Shown here piece after piece: positions 1-7,361 of a DNA stretch of 48,366 bases (position 1 is its first letter; every line of letters begins with the position of its first letter). The position numbers and the translations under genes are program-made. Origin of the DNA: JAGLTZ01 sp964637695 (GTDB lineage: Bacteria > Blakebacterota > Blakebacteria > Blakebacterales > Blakebacteraceae). The DNA lies in the NCBI GenBank assembly GCA_964637695.1, contig CAZWVF010000014.1, positions 1 through 48,366 of the forward strand, written 5' to 3'. The notes beneath the pieces were generated by a model. It saw only the letters and a list, made by a program, of their open reading frames with translations, was not told where the DNA came from and ran no database searches.

Positions 1-177
1 AGACCAAAGTACTGTCTATGCTCCCCTTTCGTTGAAAAACCTCTGTGAAAGGCCATTCCGGTTTTCGTCCCAATCCAACTTCTGATAAGACTTTATCCAG
101 AGAGATACATGGTGAAAGTGGAGAATCAGGTCAGAAAGATCGACAAGTTCGCCATTATAAGGTGACCTGCATTGAAT
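1..177. other. Left edge, no gene seen
   Basis: This is the flank downstream of the minus-strand lipoprotein gene. I find no convincing coding potential, RNA gene or terminator here. The plus-strand frame that opens at 45 lies mostly antisense to the beta-propeller gene and reads like a shadow. Confidence 0.6.
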
Positions 178-1338
178 TCAAGGCGCTGGATGCCAGCAAC
201 CTGTGTTGCCTATGTTCCCACGATACGACGGCCAGCCGTTTTTCGAGGGTGCATCAGGCGGGACCTGGATTGCGTACAGGGATATACCGGAACTCATCAG
301 CAATACGCCATTGGGAGCTATCAACATTGGACCATCGGATAACGCATTTTCAATCCTGTATTGCCACTCAAATGCGCCATCAGGATCAAGTGCGGATACT
401 TCATACCCTCTGGGGTGAATGTAAATTTTACCGGATTGACCGATTGTGGCCGCACTCAGCACACGCCCTTTGAATTCTCTTTTCCAGAGGAGGTTTCCAT
501 CAGAACCGATCGCATAGATGAAGTGGTCGGTTGATCCAAAGTAGACGGTTCCATCATCCCCGATAACCGGCGTGGCGTAAACGTCTCCCTCAGTCAGATA
601 ATGCCAGAGGAGATTCCCCTCCCTGGAGAGCGTATATACTTTCCAGTCCCATAGGCCAAAGCTGAGAGATCCATCATTCGCGATAGCTATGCCAGTTTTT
701 GTCTCAGCGGGGCAGGCCCAGGACCACAGTAAGTTCCCCTGCAAATCGTAGGCTCTGATTCCGCCTGTCGTGCCTATGTAGATAGAGCCATCCGGACCGA
801 TAGATGGAGAAGTTGTGGGCTGACCGCCCAGTTGTCTGGTCCATATAACTGATTTATCGGGAGATATCGCATGAAGTTCGTGCGCCCAGGTAGCAATTAC
901 TATTCTGCCATCATTCGATACAGCCGGCATACCGTAGAATCCACCCTCCAGTACCATGTCCCATTCAAGCGTACCATCCGGTGTGATTAAGCGAAGGTTT
1001 CTTTTCGAATCAATTACCAGAATAGAACCGTTTGGAGAAACGACGGGGGGTGATCGAAGGCTCATAGGAGCTCTATACCACCACTTGAGCGGACCATCCG
1101 GATCTAGGGCATACAGATTCGCGTCAAGAGACGATACATAGATTGTCCCATCTTCTCCAACTGCGGCACAGCCTCTGATCCCCCGGTTTGCCTGGAATAT
1201 CCAGAGCACCTTCCCTTCATAAGACTCGGAAGGTTCGGTTGTACAGGAAGAGATAACTATTGATAGAATGAGGATGGCAAATTGCCTCTGGGAAGTTCCA
1301 ACAGTCCATCTTTCATGTAACATTTTCACACTGATCAT
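178..1338 (-). CDS. PQQ-like beta-propeller lipoprotein
   Basis: A surface or periplasmic lipoprotein of about 386 residues made of PQQ-type beta-propeller blades. Many copies of a motif like DGTIYVxxxDxxLYALDPDG are visible, and the end, WPSYRGNIGNTG, is the usual last blade of this family. The start at 1338 is chosen because ATG overlaps the TGA of the upstream gene (ATGA, 4 nt), implying translational coupling. It also leaves a normal signal peptide with a lipobox ending ISSC. An upstream in-frame ATG at 1428 would give an implausible N-terminus inside the neighbouring gene. No catalytic residues were recognised. The family is usually a binding or scaffold protein, similar to BamB-like folds. 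The substrate is unknown. Confidence 0.85.
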   Translation of the reverse strand: MISVKMLHERWTVGTSQRQFAILILSIVISSCTTEPSESYEGKVLWIFQANRGIRGCAAVGEDGTIYVSSLDANLYALDPDGPLKWWYRAPMSLRSPPVVSPNGSILVIDSKRNLRLITPDGTLEWDMVLEGGFYGMPAVSNDGRIVIATWAHELHAISPDKSVIWTRQLGGQPTTSPSIGPDGSIYIGTTGGIRAYDLQGNLLWSWACPAETKTGIAIANDGSLSFGLWDWKVYTLSREGNLLWHYLTEGDVYATPVIGDDGTVYFGSTDHFIYAIGSDGNLLWKREFKGRVLSAATIGQSGKIYIHPRGYEVSALDPDGAFEWQYRIENALSDGPMLIAPNGVLLMSSGISLYAIQVPPDAPSKNGWPSYRGNIGNTGCWHPAP

Positions 1339-2816
1339 TTCCGGGCGGTATTCCGTGCGTTCCCTCTGTTGCTTGGCCACTCCCCCGAAGCCAGAGCCGG
1401 CGAACTGCACTCGAATGCATATAGACAACCATTGGAATCTAGACAGTAGAGCGTCTCGCTACCGACCACAGGAGAGCCATGAAAGCAATGGTCCGCCTGA
1501 AACTGCCACTGAAGGGTTCCATCGGGATTTATTGCATAAACACCACCGAACTGGCTGTTTGCATAAATAGTACCGTCAGAGCCTATTGCGGGGCTGGAAA
1601 CGACCACTCCCTCCTCCCACCTGCTCCATAACTCAGAGCCGTTGCTGCTAATCGCATGGATGAACTTGTCGCCGGCAGCTACATAAACGGTTCCATCCGG
1701 ACCGATCACAGGTGAAGAGGCCGCACCCACACCCATGGTGATCTCCCTATACATGTGAACAGGGCAAATCCATTTAATCCCGCCCGTTTCATTAATTGCG
1801 ACCAGATAATCATCGAAGATATCGCCGTCGGCACCCATATACACCGTGCCGTCATCCGCAAGCGCGGGGTGAGTGAAAAACTCACCGACCGTCGGTTCCA
1901 GCTTCCAGCGCTCCGATCCGTCCGGATTGAGGGATAACAGGCCTCCGTCCTCAGTCCGCACGTAGACTATTCCGCCGTGCCCGACGACAGGTGCGCATTT
2001 GTTGCGGTATGGAAAGAACGGTTCTCCCAGATCGACATCCCACTGAATGATGCCCCCGGGACTGATTGATAACAGCTTCCCCTTCCCGGTACCCACGTAT
2101 AACGTGCCATCCGATGAAACAGCAGGCGATGTGGAGACCCCGCCTTCTATAACGATCTCCCATAGATGTTCCCCCGTGTACGTAACGGCGTGCAGATATT
2201 CTTCGGTACCTATATAGATTGTCCCATCATCAGCAATGACCGGAACTCCCAGATAGTCGTGCGACGTGGCGGTCTGCCAGATCAGAGTGCCATCCGGGTC
2301 GATTGCATAGAGTTGCCCGTCAGCACGCAGAGCAAATACGGTCCCGTCGTCGCCCAAAGCTAACGATGAGTATGTGCCATAGAACCGCACCTGCCCGATA
2401 TCGAAAATCCACCTGATCGTACTTTCAACATAAACTTCGTGAGAGGTGGTGTCCCGTGCACCGCTTGGATCGAATACTGTCAGGACAACATTGTACAGAC
2501 CTGGTCTCTCGAAGAGGTGATTGCGCATCTTCTGATATGACGGCGAGGTGTCAGAGCGGCCGTCACCCTCCCAATCCCAGCTTACTCTGAGATAGTCGGG
2601 TGGATCATCCGGGTCATGAGATCCGCTTGCGTCAAAACGGAATGATGTCCTCATACTGCCGCCCTGGGGATTCACTTCGAAATATGCAACCGGTGGTTCA
2701 TTCGCCGGTCCCTCATAGACCGGTACTTCATCCTCTGGTTCCGACGGTGACCTGGAGCAGGAAACCATGAGAATAAGAAGCAGGGGAAGGATTGTTGTAT
2801 CAGTTCGTTTCAGCAT
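1335..2816 (-). CDS. PKD-domain plus PQQ-like beta-propeller lipoprotein
   Basis: A 493-residue lipoprotein. The N-terminus carries a signal peptide with a lipobox ending MVSC. A PKD domain follows at about residues 38-130 (FDASGSHDPDD, then WDWEGDG and YNVVLTVFD). About eight PQQ-type propeller blades run to the end, with a final blade WPSNRGNARNT. The downstream gene is a paralogue without the PKD domain, and the two overlap by 4 nt, so they are probably one transcript. A role in adhesion or envelope assembly is an inference from the domains. No enzyme motif is visible. The gene is divergent from a lipoprotein gene at 2930, with an inverted repeat between them. Confidence 0.85.
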   Translation of the reverse strand: MLKRTDTTILPLLLILMVSCSRSPSEPEDEVPVYEGPANEPPVAYFEVNPQGGSMRTSFRFDASGSHDPDDPPDYLRVSWDWEGDGRSDTSPSYQKMRNHLFERPGLYNVVLTVFDPSGARDTTSHEVYVESTIRWIFDIGQVRFYGTYSSLALGDDGTVFALRADGQLYAIDPDGTLIWQTATSHDYLGVPVIADDGTIYIGTEEYLHAVTYTGEHLWEIVIEGGVSTSPAVSSDGTLYVGTGKGKLLSISPGGIIQWDVDLGEPFFPYRNKCAPVVGHGGIVYVRTEDGGLLSLNPDGSERWKLEPTVGEFFTHPALADDGTVYMGADGDIFDDYLVAINETGGIKWICPVHMYREITMGVGAASSPVIGPDGTVYVAAGDKFIHAISSNGSELWSRWEEGVVVSSPAIGSDGTIYANSQFGGVYAINPDGTLQWQFQADHCFHGSPVVGSETLYCLDSNGCLYAFECSSPALASGEWPSNRGNARNTARK

Positions 2817-2847
2817 CTCAAAGGCCGAAACGAAGAGCAGGAGACGT

Positions 2848-2889
2848 TTGTTTACCTTTCCAACAGTCCACAGGATTGCGGGTAAACAA
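2848..2889. promoter_or_regulatory. Inverted repeat between divergent lipoprotein genes
   Basis: TTGTTTACC at 2848-2856 and its perfect complement GGTAAACAA at 2881-2889 flank a 24-nt spacer. The repeat sits in the 113-bp space between the start codons at 2816 (minus) and 2930 (plus). This placement fits a shared operator for two divergent promoters. I could not identify convincing -35/-10 pairs, so the promoter positions are unknown. Confidence 0.45.
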
Positions 2890-2929
2890 TTGAGCCAGCC
2901 GTCGCGTCAGGGAGTTGGAGCCTGTTCCC

Positions 2930-3598
2930 ATGAAAGAATCTGGAAGAAATCGCTTTGCACTGCTGACCCTGGCGGTATCAATAGCGTTGTCGCTATCCTG
3001 CGCCTGCAGTTCGCCTACGAGGCAGCTATCACCAGAAGAGGTTCTTTACCGCCTCCTTTCGATTCCGAGTATCCCACTGCCTCCAGAGACGCCCGAGAAC
3101 GAGGACAATCCGGCGTTCCTTGTTACGCTACGATACTGTCAGTCAGTAGCCCGGGGTCGTAAAGAAAGTTTCGACTCGTATTTTGAGACTCTTATCGAAG
3201 AGGAAGTACCATCCGAGGCTCATGATGACACACTATTCTGGGAAAAATCCTGGGCTGATTCATATTGGACACTGTGGGTCGTACCCTCTGACACCCTCGT
3301 CTACAGGATAGACTACCGCACATACTCTTACTACATCGAAGGCTGGATTGCCCCGGGTGGAAAGTCCGGAGCGATTGAATCACTTACCTGGGGATATGTG
3401 TGGGCTACAAATGAAGCAGGTGTTGGATGGGAATATCGATCGACGAGCGGAATGAGTTGTGATGTGGCAGACAGCACCAATGGTGGGGGATATATTGATG
3501 TTGCAGATGTTGGGATCCCATTCCCGATATATACCCACATATTCAATGCCCACTGGGATGCATTCGGTCACGGGACAAGTACAGAAGGTGACTGGTAG
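2930..3598 (+). CDS. Lipoprotein of unknown function
   Basis: A lipoprotein of about 222 residues that I do not recognise. The start at ATG 2930 is preferred over TTG 2915 because GGAG at 2917-2920 lies 9 nt upstream. The signal peptide (LLTLAVSIALSLSCAC) ends at a Cys-rich lipobox-like site. The mature part is rich in Trp, Tyr and acidic residues (for example WEKSWADSYWTLWVV) and lacks obvious repeats. It is transcribed away from the two beta-propeller lipoproteins and shares the intergenic inverted repeat with them, which suggests co-regulation. Confidence 0.7.
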   Translation: MKESGRNRFALLTLAVSIALSLSCACSSPTRQLSPEEVLYRLLSIPSIPLPPETPENEDNPAFLVTLRYCQSVARGRKESFDSYFETLIEEEVPSEAHDDTLFWEKSWADSYWTLWVVPSDTLVYRIDYRTYSYYIEGWIAPGGKSGAIESLTWGYVWATNEAGVGWEYRSTSGMSCDVADSTNGGGYIDVADVGIPFPIYTHIFNAHWDAFGHGTSTEGDW

Positions 3599-3626
3599 CA
3601 GACGCCGGCCGGGATCTCTCCCAACC

Positions 3627-3645
3627 GGCTGTATCAGCCTTTATT
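3627..3645 (+). terminator. Short intrinsic terminator candidate
   Basis: GGCTG-TAT-CAGCC is followed by TTTATT, 28 nt after the lipoprotein stop codon. An overlapping larger hairpin (GCCGG 3604-3608 with CCGGC 3625-3629) competes for the same bases. It lies between two convergent genes. Confidence 0.45.
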
Positions 3646-3651
3646 GATTTA

Positions 3652-4323
3652 TCAGCCAGATAGAACCTTGAAATCTTTTTTTACCCGCCAGGCTGTCGCA
3701 AAAGATCCATATGTGCGCCTTGCCAATTCGGATGCAGAGAGTGAAGGTTCAAGGGTCAGTTCTGCCCACATGTCGGCGCGATAGCCAGGCCCCATATATA
3801 CTCTTTCCCTGTATGTTGGATGGTGATCTGCTACATCCTGCGGTGAGAGAATGTCCGTTGGACGCTCTCGAAGTATCCCTGCAGGCACACGGAGCTTTGT
3901 TCCTCTAAACCTGGAATCTTCACCTCTTCGCTCAATCTGGAACTCATTGCCAACTCTGAGGAGGTCAATCTTGGGGCCTCGGTACAATTTCTTTAGTCTC
4001 AAGAAGCGTCTGTCTCGGTCAAGCCACATCGCAATAGCGGTCCAGAAGGCTTGAATGCGAGGCGACCTTTCCTGTGATATCGCCCGAATTAGACGATTTA
4101 CATTAACCCATGGATGGTGGATTCCAAGCCAGTTCACAAGAAGGGATAGAACGCGGAGATCATCTTTTTGCATCCCATCTATTGCGGCCGCTATAAGCGT
4201 ATCTTCTATGTTTGGATTGCCTGCGGCATCAGCAGCGAAGTTCATGCCGATGCCAACCATTGCCTGAGTGAGTTTTTCCCCCTGGGGTAACCGGACCGCT
4301 GATATAACTCGTTTAAATGCCAT
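3652..4323 (-). CDS. Partner of DUF6036-like nucleotidyltransferase, unknown function
   Basis: A 223-residue protein, probably cytoplasmic (no signal peptide). The C-terminal portion (SASELARRTYGSFATAWRVK) reads like a helix-turn-helix recognition segment, compatible with a DNA-binding antitoxin-like or repressor role. The middle is basic and contains several Arg/Lys-rich strands. It overlaps the upstream nucleotidyltransferase-like gene by 11 nt, so the two are one transcription unit. Two-gene units of a nucleotidyltransferase and a winged-helix protein are typical of AbiE-type and MenT-type toxin-antitoxin systems. Assigning this pair to that class is inference, and which member would be toxic cannot be read from the sequence. 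Confidence 0.6.
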   Translation of the reverse strand: MAFKRVISAVRLPQGEKLTQAMVGIGMNFAADAAGNPNIEDTLIAAAIDGMQKDDLRVLSLLVNWLGIHHPWVNVNRLIRAISQERSPRIQAFWTAIAMWLDRDRRFLRLKKLYRGPKIDLLRVGNEFQIERRGEDSRFRGTKLRVPAGILRERPTDILSPQDVADHHPTYRERVYMGPGYRADMWAELTLEPSLSASELARRTYGSFATAWRVKKDFKVLSG

Positions 4324-4660
4324 CTGCTAATCTCTCTTGAAGGTCTTCCAGCGTTGCTCTCACGTGATCGGGCCAGTGAGGATGTGCATCTCTTTGTTCC
4401 AACCAGGGTCGGATTATCTTTATTTCGTCATCGGTTGGTGCGAGTGCGACACAGTCAGGGATGTCTATCCCCCTGTCACACAGGGCGAAGAGCTTGCTAC
4501 GAAGAAGGTCCAACCGGCCGAGTGTATGTATTGTTTTGGTGTGTCTCGATATTATTCCCAGTAGACCTAAGGCCGCCCCTCCAACAACAACGCATTCAAA
4601 ATTAATGCCATGTTCGTTGAGGAATGTGTCGAATGCTTCAATTGTATCAGTTGGAATCAT
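4313..4660 (-). CDS. DUF6036-like nucleotidyltransferase, internally shortened
   Basis: A 115-residue protein starting at ATG 4660. It keeps the nucleotidyltransferase entry motif VVGGAALGLLGIISR and the C-terminal module LGRLDLLRSKLFALCDRG...DCVALAPTDDEI...WPDHVRATLEDL that I recall from full-length members of about 180 residues. The segment between them, which normally carries the acidic D-x-D pair, is missing: SRHTKTI joins directly to HTLGRLDLL. The deletion is in frame, so the product is either catalytically dead or a degenerating gene. Start 4660 is chosen over 4687 because a near-perfect promoter covers the intervening codons and would place the first transcribed base on this ATG. Confidence 0.65.
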   Translation of the reverse strand: MIPTDTIEAFDTFLNEHGINFECVVVGGAALGLLGIISRHTKTIHTLGRLDLLRSKLFALCDRGIDIPDCVALAPTDDEIKIIRPWLEQRDAHPHWPDHVRATLEDLQERLADGI

Positions 4661-4694
4661 GGTATCATTATAACTGATACCATACATGTGTCAA
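4660..4694 (-). promoter_or_regulatory. Leaderless sigma-70-type promoter with overlapping palindrome
   Basis: On the minus strand, TTGACA (4694-4689), a 16-nt spacer and TATAAT (4672-4667) form a consensus promoter. Seven bases past the -10 box is the A of ATG at 4660, so the mRNA would be leaderless. A perfect palindrome GGTATCA-N7-TGATACC (4661-4681) contains the whole -10 box, as expected for an operator that blocks RNA polymerase. This is consistent with autoregulation by one of the two gene products. Confidence 0.75.
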
Positions 4695-4846
4695 GTACAG
4701 TTGGCTACAACAGGCTATCAATTGGGAAATCAGGGGGCCAGGTACGGCCGATTCGACCAGGTGCGCAGAACCTGAAGAGCAGCTGAAAAGAAAGCGGTTA
4801 TGCAAACCGCTTCTATTTTTTTCACATAAGTATGGCTTGATATGAG
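4695..4846. other. Intergenic region between two minus-strand units
   Basis: No gene seen. The region holds the terminator of the KAS III operon (4792-4822). The remaining bases between 4695 and 4791 show no recognisable structure. Confidence 0.6.
4792..4822 (-). terminator. Bidirectional intrinsic terminator
   Basis: A perfect 8-bp stem AAGCGGTT/AACCGCTT with a 5-nt loop (4792-4812). On the plus strand it is followed by CTATTTTTTT. On the minus strand the bases after the stem read TCTTTT, so it can end the minus-strand KAS III operon and also block plus-strand read-through. Confidence 0.7.
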
Positions 4847-5728
4847 TTAGTAATCGTATGTGGTGGCGCCTATTGTGAGGCCCGATCCAACCGTTAGAAG
4901 CGCGACCTTCTGATCCGATTCAATCAGGCCCTGCTCCTTCGTGTATTGGAGTGCCAGGATGGGTGAGGTGGTCAGGGTGTCACCGAATCGATCGAAGACG
5001 TTGACGATCTTTTCGTTGGGAAAATCCAGTGTTTTCGACAGCCCGGCGACAAATTCCGGTGAAATCTGTGAAGGGAAGAGAAAGTCTATCTCATCTCTGC
5101 TTATATGGTCACTATCGAGCAGTTCTTCCCAGACTGCAGGCAGGAGCGAGAGCCAGGTCTCTTCCAGCTCCTCCTTCTTGCGCACGAAGAGCCGTCCATT
5201 CTTCTGAGCCACGCTCACGACTGAGCGGTAGAGGCCGCTGTATTCCTCGAATGTCCTGAAGATAAAGGAACCGAATCCTTGAGTTGCCACCGGGGCAATG
5301 TCGAGCAGGGCTGCTGCTCCACTCTCATTGACCGTATAGCTCGGATCGGGCGACCGGTCAGCATTCGTCTCGCTGGCGATGGCCATACCAACACGGATCG
5401 TTCCGCTCTGCATCATCGTGGTCAGGACGTGCAGGGCATTCAGCATCCCGCAGCCGCCGTTCTGAAGATCGAAGGAGAGGGTCTGGCGCTGCTGGAATTC
5501 GATGTTGATGTTCAGATTCTTCTGAATGAAGCAGGCAAATGCCGGTTCGGCATAGTGGCGGTCGCGGTTCACCCCGGCATTGATCATTACCTCTACATCG
5601 GCCGGAAGATAATTCGACGCCTTGAAACACTCTCTGCCGGCTCTGGTTGCATGTTTCAGGGAACCCGATCTCGAGAGCCCTTTGCGGGGGTAGCTGACGC
5701 CGATGCTCTCAATGCGGCTGCGAAGCAT
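4847..5728 (-). CDS. Degenerate ketoacyl synthase III-like protein (PqsB-like partner)
   Basis: A 293-residue thiolase-fold protein of the FabH family, shorter than the usual 320-350. Cys93 (NGGCGML) aligns with the catalytic Cys of FabH. The catalytic His is Ser220 (FPSQISPEF instead of IPHQANxRI) and the Asn is Asp250 (RFGDTLTTS instead of RHGNTSAAS). The N-terminal substrate segment (DEWIxxRTGIxxR in FabH) is absent. It therefore cannot perform the normal decarboxylative condensation on its own. It lies 3 nt downstream of a complete KAS III, which suggests an obligate heterodimer as known for PqsB with PqsC, where the PqsB-type subunit is also short and degenerate. A separate acyltransferase role is an alternative. 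It is the last gene of a three-gene operon. Confidence 0.75.
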   Translation of the reverse strand: MLRSRIESIGVSYPRKGLSRSGSLKHATRAGRECFKASNYLPADVEVMINAGVNRDRHYAEPAFACFIQKNLNINIEFQQRQTLSFDLQNGGCGMLNALHVLTTMMQSGTIRVGMAIASETNADRSPDPSYTVNESGAAALLDIAPVATQGFGSFIFRTFEEYSGLYRSVVSVAQKNGRLFVRKKEELEETWLSLLPAVWEELLDSDHISRDEIDFLFPSQISPEFVAGLSKTLDFPNEKIVNVFDRFGDTLTTSPILALQYTKEQGLIESDQKVALLTVGSGLTIGATTYDY

Positions 5729-5731
5729 CTG

Positions 5732-6823
5732 TCAATCCTCCCTACCGAAGGCGGCCAGGTAGCGTTCGGGCAGGTCGTCCATGGTGTAGGTGGCGTGTGT
5801 GATGACGATGCCCGATGCTCCGCTGACAAAGAGCAGTTTGTGGTCCTGCCTGATCTGTCCGTTCAGCATGAATCCGTGCATTACGAGGGAATGGCTCGTG
5901 GTGGTGGTGTTTCCATAAACATCGCAGTTGTAGATGTACTCGTGCGGTACAGATTGGCCTATGAAGCGCTTGACCTCCCTGATGCCGCGCGTGACCACCC
6001 GCACGGAGGCCTGATGGGCAATGCCGAAATCGACCTCATCGAGTGACCAGCCGGTGCGGTCCACGGCCTTTTTGAGATACTGAGGAAAGTGCTCGGCGCC
6101 CTTGCGCTGAAGTCCGACAGCCTTCGTGATCAGGATGCCGCCGGGCCCCCGCCTGGAGGGGATCGAGTAGCAGAAGTGGTTGTGTTTTGCGCCCGATACC
6201 ATCTCGATGTAGTGAAAGCCATAGCGATCGTCATCTGAACGGTCGATTATCATCGCGGCTCCGCAGTCACCCAGTGTGAGCGCGGCCAGCTGCCCGTCAA
6301 ATGTGTGACGGATCTCCTTTGTTGCACTCTCGGTCAGCGGCCAGTTATGTTCACCACTGACAACCATGCCGCACCTGATGGCTCCCGTACGCAGAAAACT
6401 CTCCAGAACCAGGATACCGTTGAACATGCCGGCGCAGGCATTGACTATATCGAAGTTCAGTGCATTTTCGGCGCCGATTGCCTTTCTGATCAGGGCACTG
6501 CCTGCCGGCTCGAAATCCACTTCATTCTCACGGTTGTACTTGGAAATGCTGGTGCAGATGACCATCCCCAGGTCGACTGCTCTGTATTTCGACATCGAGA
6601 GCGCACGCTGTGCGGCCTTTATGCCTAGATCGATCGCGTATTCTCCCTTTGCCACACGCCGTTCGTTGATGCCGGTGATTCGCTCCAGATCGAGTCTGGG
6701 TCTGTGACTGCACATCTGGAGCAGTTCTGAGGTGGTCAGTTTTTCGGGTGGCAGGTATATGCCCAGGCTCTCGATCTTGATGTTACATTTCATTTCAGAG
6801 GTTGTTTCCTTCTCATAAGTCAT
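5732..6823 (-). CDS. Ketoacyl synthase III family enzyme, catalytic triad intact
   Basis: A 363-residue FabH-family protein. Cys130 (NACAGMFNG), His270 (IAHQAS) and Asn305 (VYGNTTTTS) form the complete triad. The LDLERITGINERR segment matches the FabH substrate-entry region. It should condense an acyl thioester with a second acyl or nucleophile donor. The primary fatty-acid FabH cannot be excluded, but the context is atypical: no acpP, fabD or fabF is near, and the partner is a degenerate paralogue. Length and residue numbers resemble PqsC (Cys129, His269, as I recall). ATG 6823 lies 1 nt after the upstream stop. ATG 6793 is an alternative start. Confidence 0.8.
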   Translation of the reverse strand: MTYEKETTSEMKCNIKIESLGIYLPPEKLTTSELLQMCSHRPRLDLERITGINERRVAKGEYAIDLGIKAAQRALSMSKYRAVDLGMVICTSISKYNRENEVDFEPAGSALIRKAIGAENALNFDIVNACAGMFNGILVLESFLRTGAIRCGMVVSGEHNWPLTESATKEIRHTFDGQLAALTLGDCGAAMIIDRSDDDRYGFHYIEMVSGAKHNHFCYSIPSRRGPGGILITKAVGLQRKGAEHFPQYLKKAVDRTGWSLDEVDFGIAHQASVRVVTRGIREVKRFIGQSVPHEYIYNCDVYGNTTTTSHSLVMHGFMLNGQIRQDHKLLFVSGASGIVITHATYTMDDLPERYLAAFGRED

Positions 6824-6824
6824 T

Positions 6825-7244
6825 TCAATCGACCGGAGAGTCGGTTGATCTGGGGAATATGAAGGTCAGGATGTTCTCACCTTCGACCGTCCTTTCGTAG
6901 AGAGTCGTCTCTGCCAGCTGACGAACCAGCGAGAGTCCGCGGCCACCCTCACCGGGATCAACACCTTCCGGCACTATCAGGAAGGGATTGAACTCCAGTG
7001 ATCGATCCTGGATGGTGAGAGTCACGAATCCGGGAGCTGCCTCTATGGTTACATCCACAGTGCCGTCCAGACTTTCATAGCCGTGTTTGAATATATTCGT
7101 GACAAGTTCTTCCACGACCAGCTGAACGGTGAGACTCAGCCGGCTGTCACCAAGCGGGTCGAGCTGCTCCATGCAGAAGCAGGAAAGCACTTCGAGCGTG
7201 TCGGGAGCCCACGATACTTCGATATGTGACTTCTGTGGTTCCAT
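6825..7244 (-). CDS. RsbW/SpoIIAB-type serine kinase or anti-sigma factor
   Basis: A 139-residue stand-alone GHKL ATPase domain. The N box is VVEELVTNIFKHGY (Asn50), the G1 box is IQDRS (Asp80), and the G2 box is GEGGRGLSLVRQL (about 98-110). Proteins of this size regulate sigma factors or anti-sigma antagonists by binding or phosphorylation. No STAS antagonist, PP2C phosphatase or sigma factor gene is adjacent. It is first in the operon with the two KAS III genes and 1 nt from the next gene, so it is co-transcribed with acyl-condensing enzymes, which is unusual. Whether it acts on those enzymes or on a distant sigma factor cannot be told. Confidence 0.85.
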   Translation of the reverse strand: MEPQKSHIEVSWAPDTLEVLSCFCMEQLDPLGDSRLSLTVQLVVEELVTNIFKHGYESLDGTVDVTIEAAPGFVTLTIQDRSLEFNPFLIVPEGVDPGEGGRGLSLVRQLAETTLYERTVEGENILTFIFPRSTDSPVD

Positions 7245-7265
7245 TCACGCCTCCGGTCAGCGGAT

Positions 7266-7295
7266 ATCGTACGGTTGAGTGCTGTTGAGTGTCAA
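7266..7295 (-). promoter_or_regulatory. Promoter of RsbW-KAS III operon with phased direct repeats
   Basis: On the minus strand, a perfect TTGACA (7295-7290) stands 18 nt from TACGAT (7271-7266), a 4/6 match to the -10 box. On the plus strand the spacer holds two copies of GTTGAGTG at 7274-7281 and 7284-7291, exactly 10 bp apart. A related TTGAGTG recurs at 7320-7326. Repeats one helical turn apart inside a promoter are typical of a regulator binding on one face of the DNA. Confidence 0.5.
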
Positions 7296-7361
7296 GACAG
7301 GGGGGAGTCTGCTTTGGTATTGAGTGGATATGTCCGGCCCGCGTAGGCTTATTTGAGGATC

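Noticed and set aside
5279..6046. Long plus-strand frame of 255 codons over the KAS III genes
   Set aside because: It is antisense to two well-supported KAS III genes and has no family residues.
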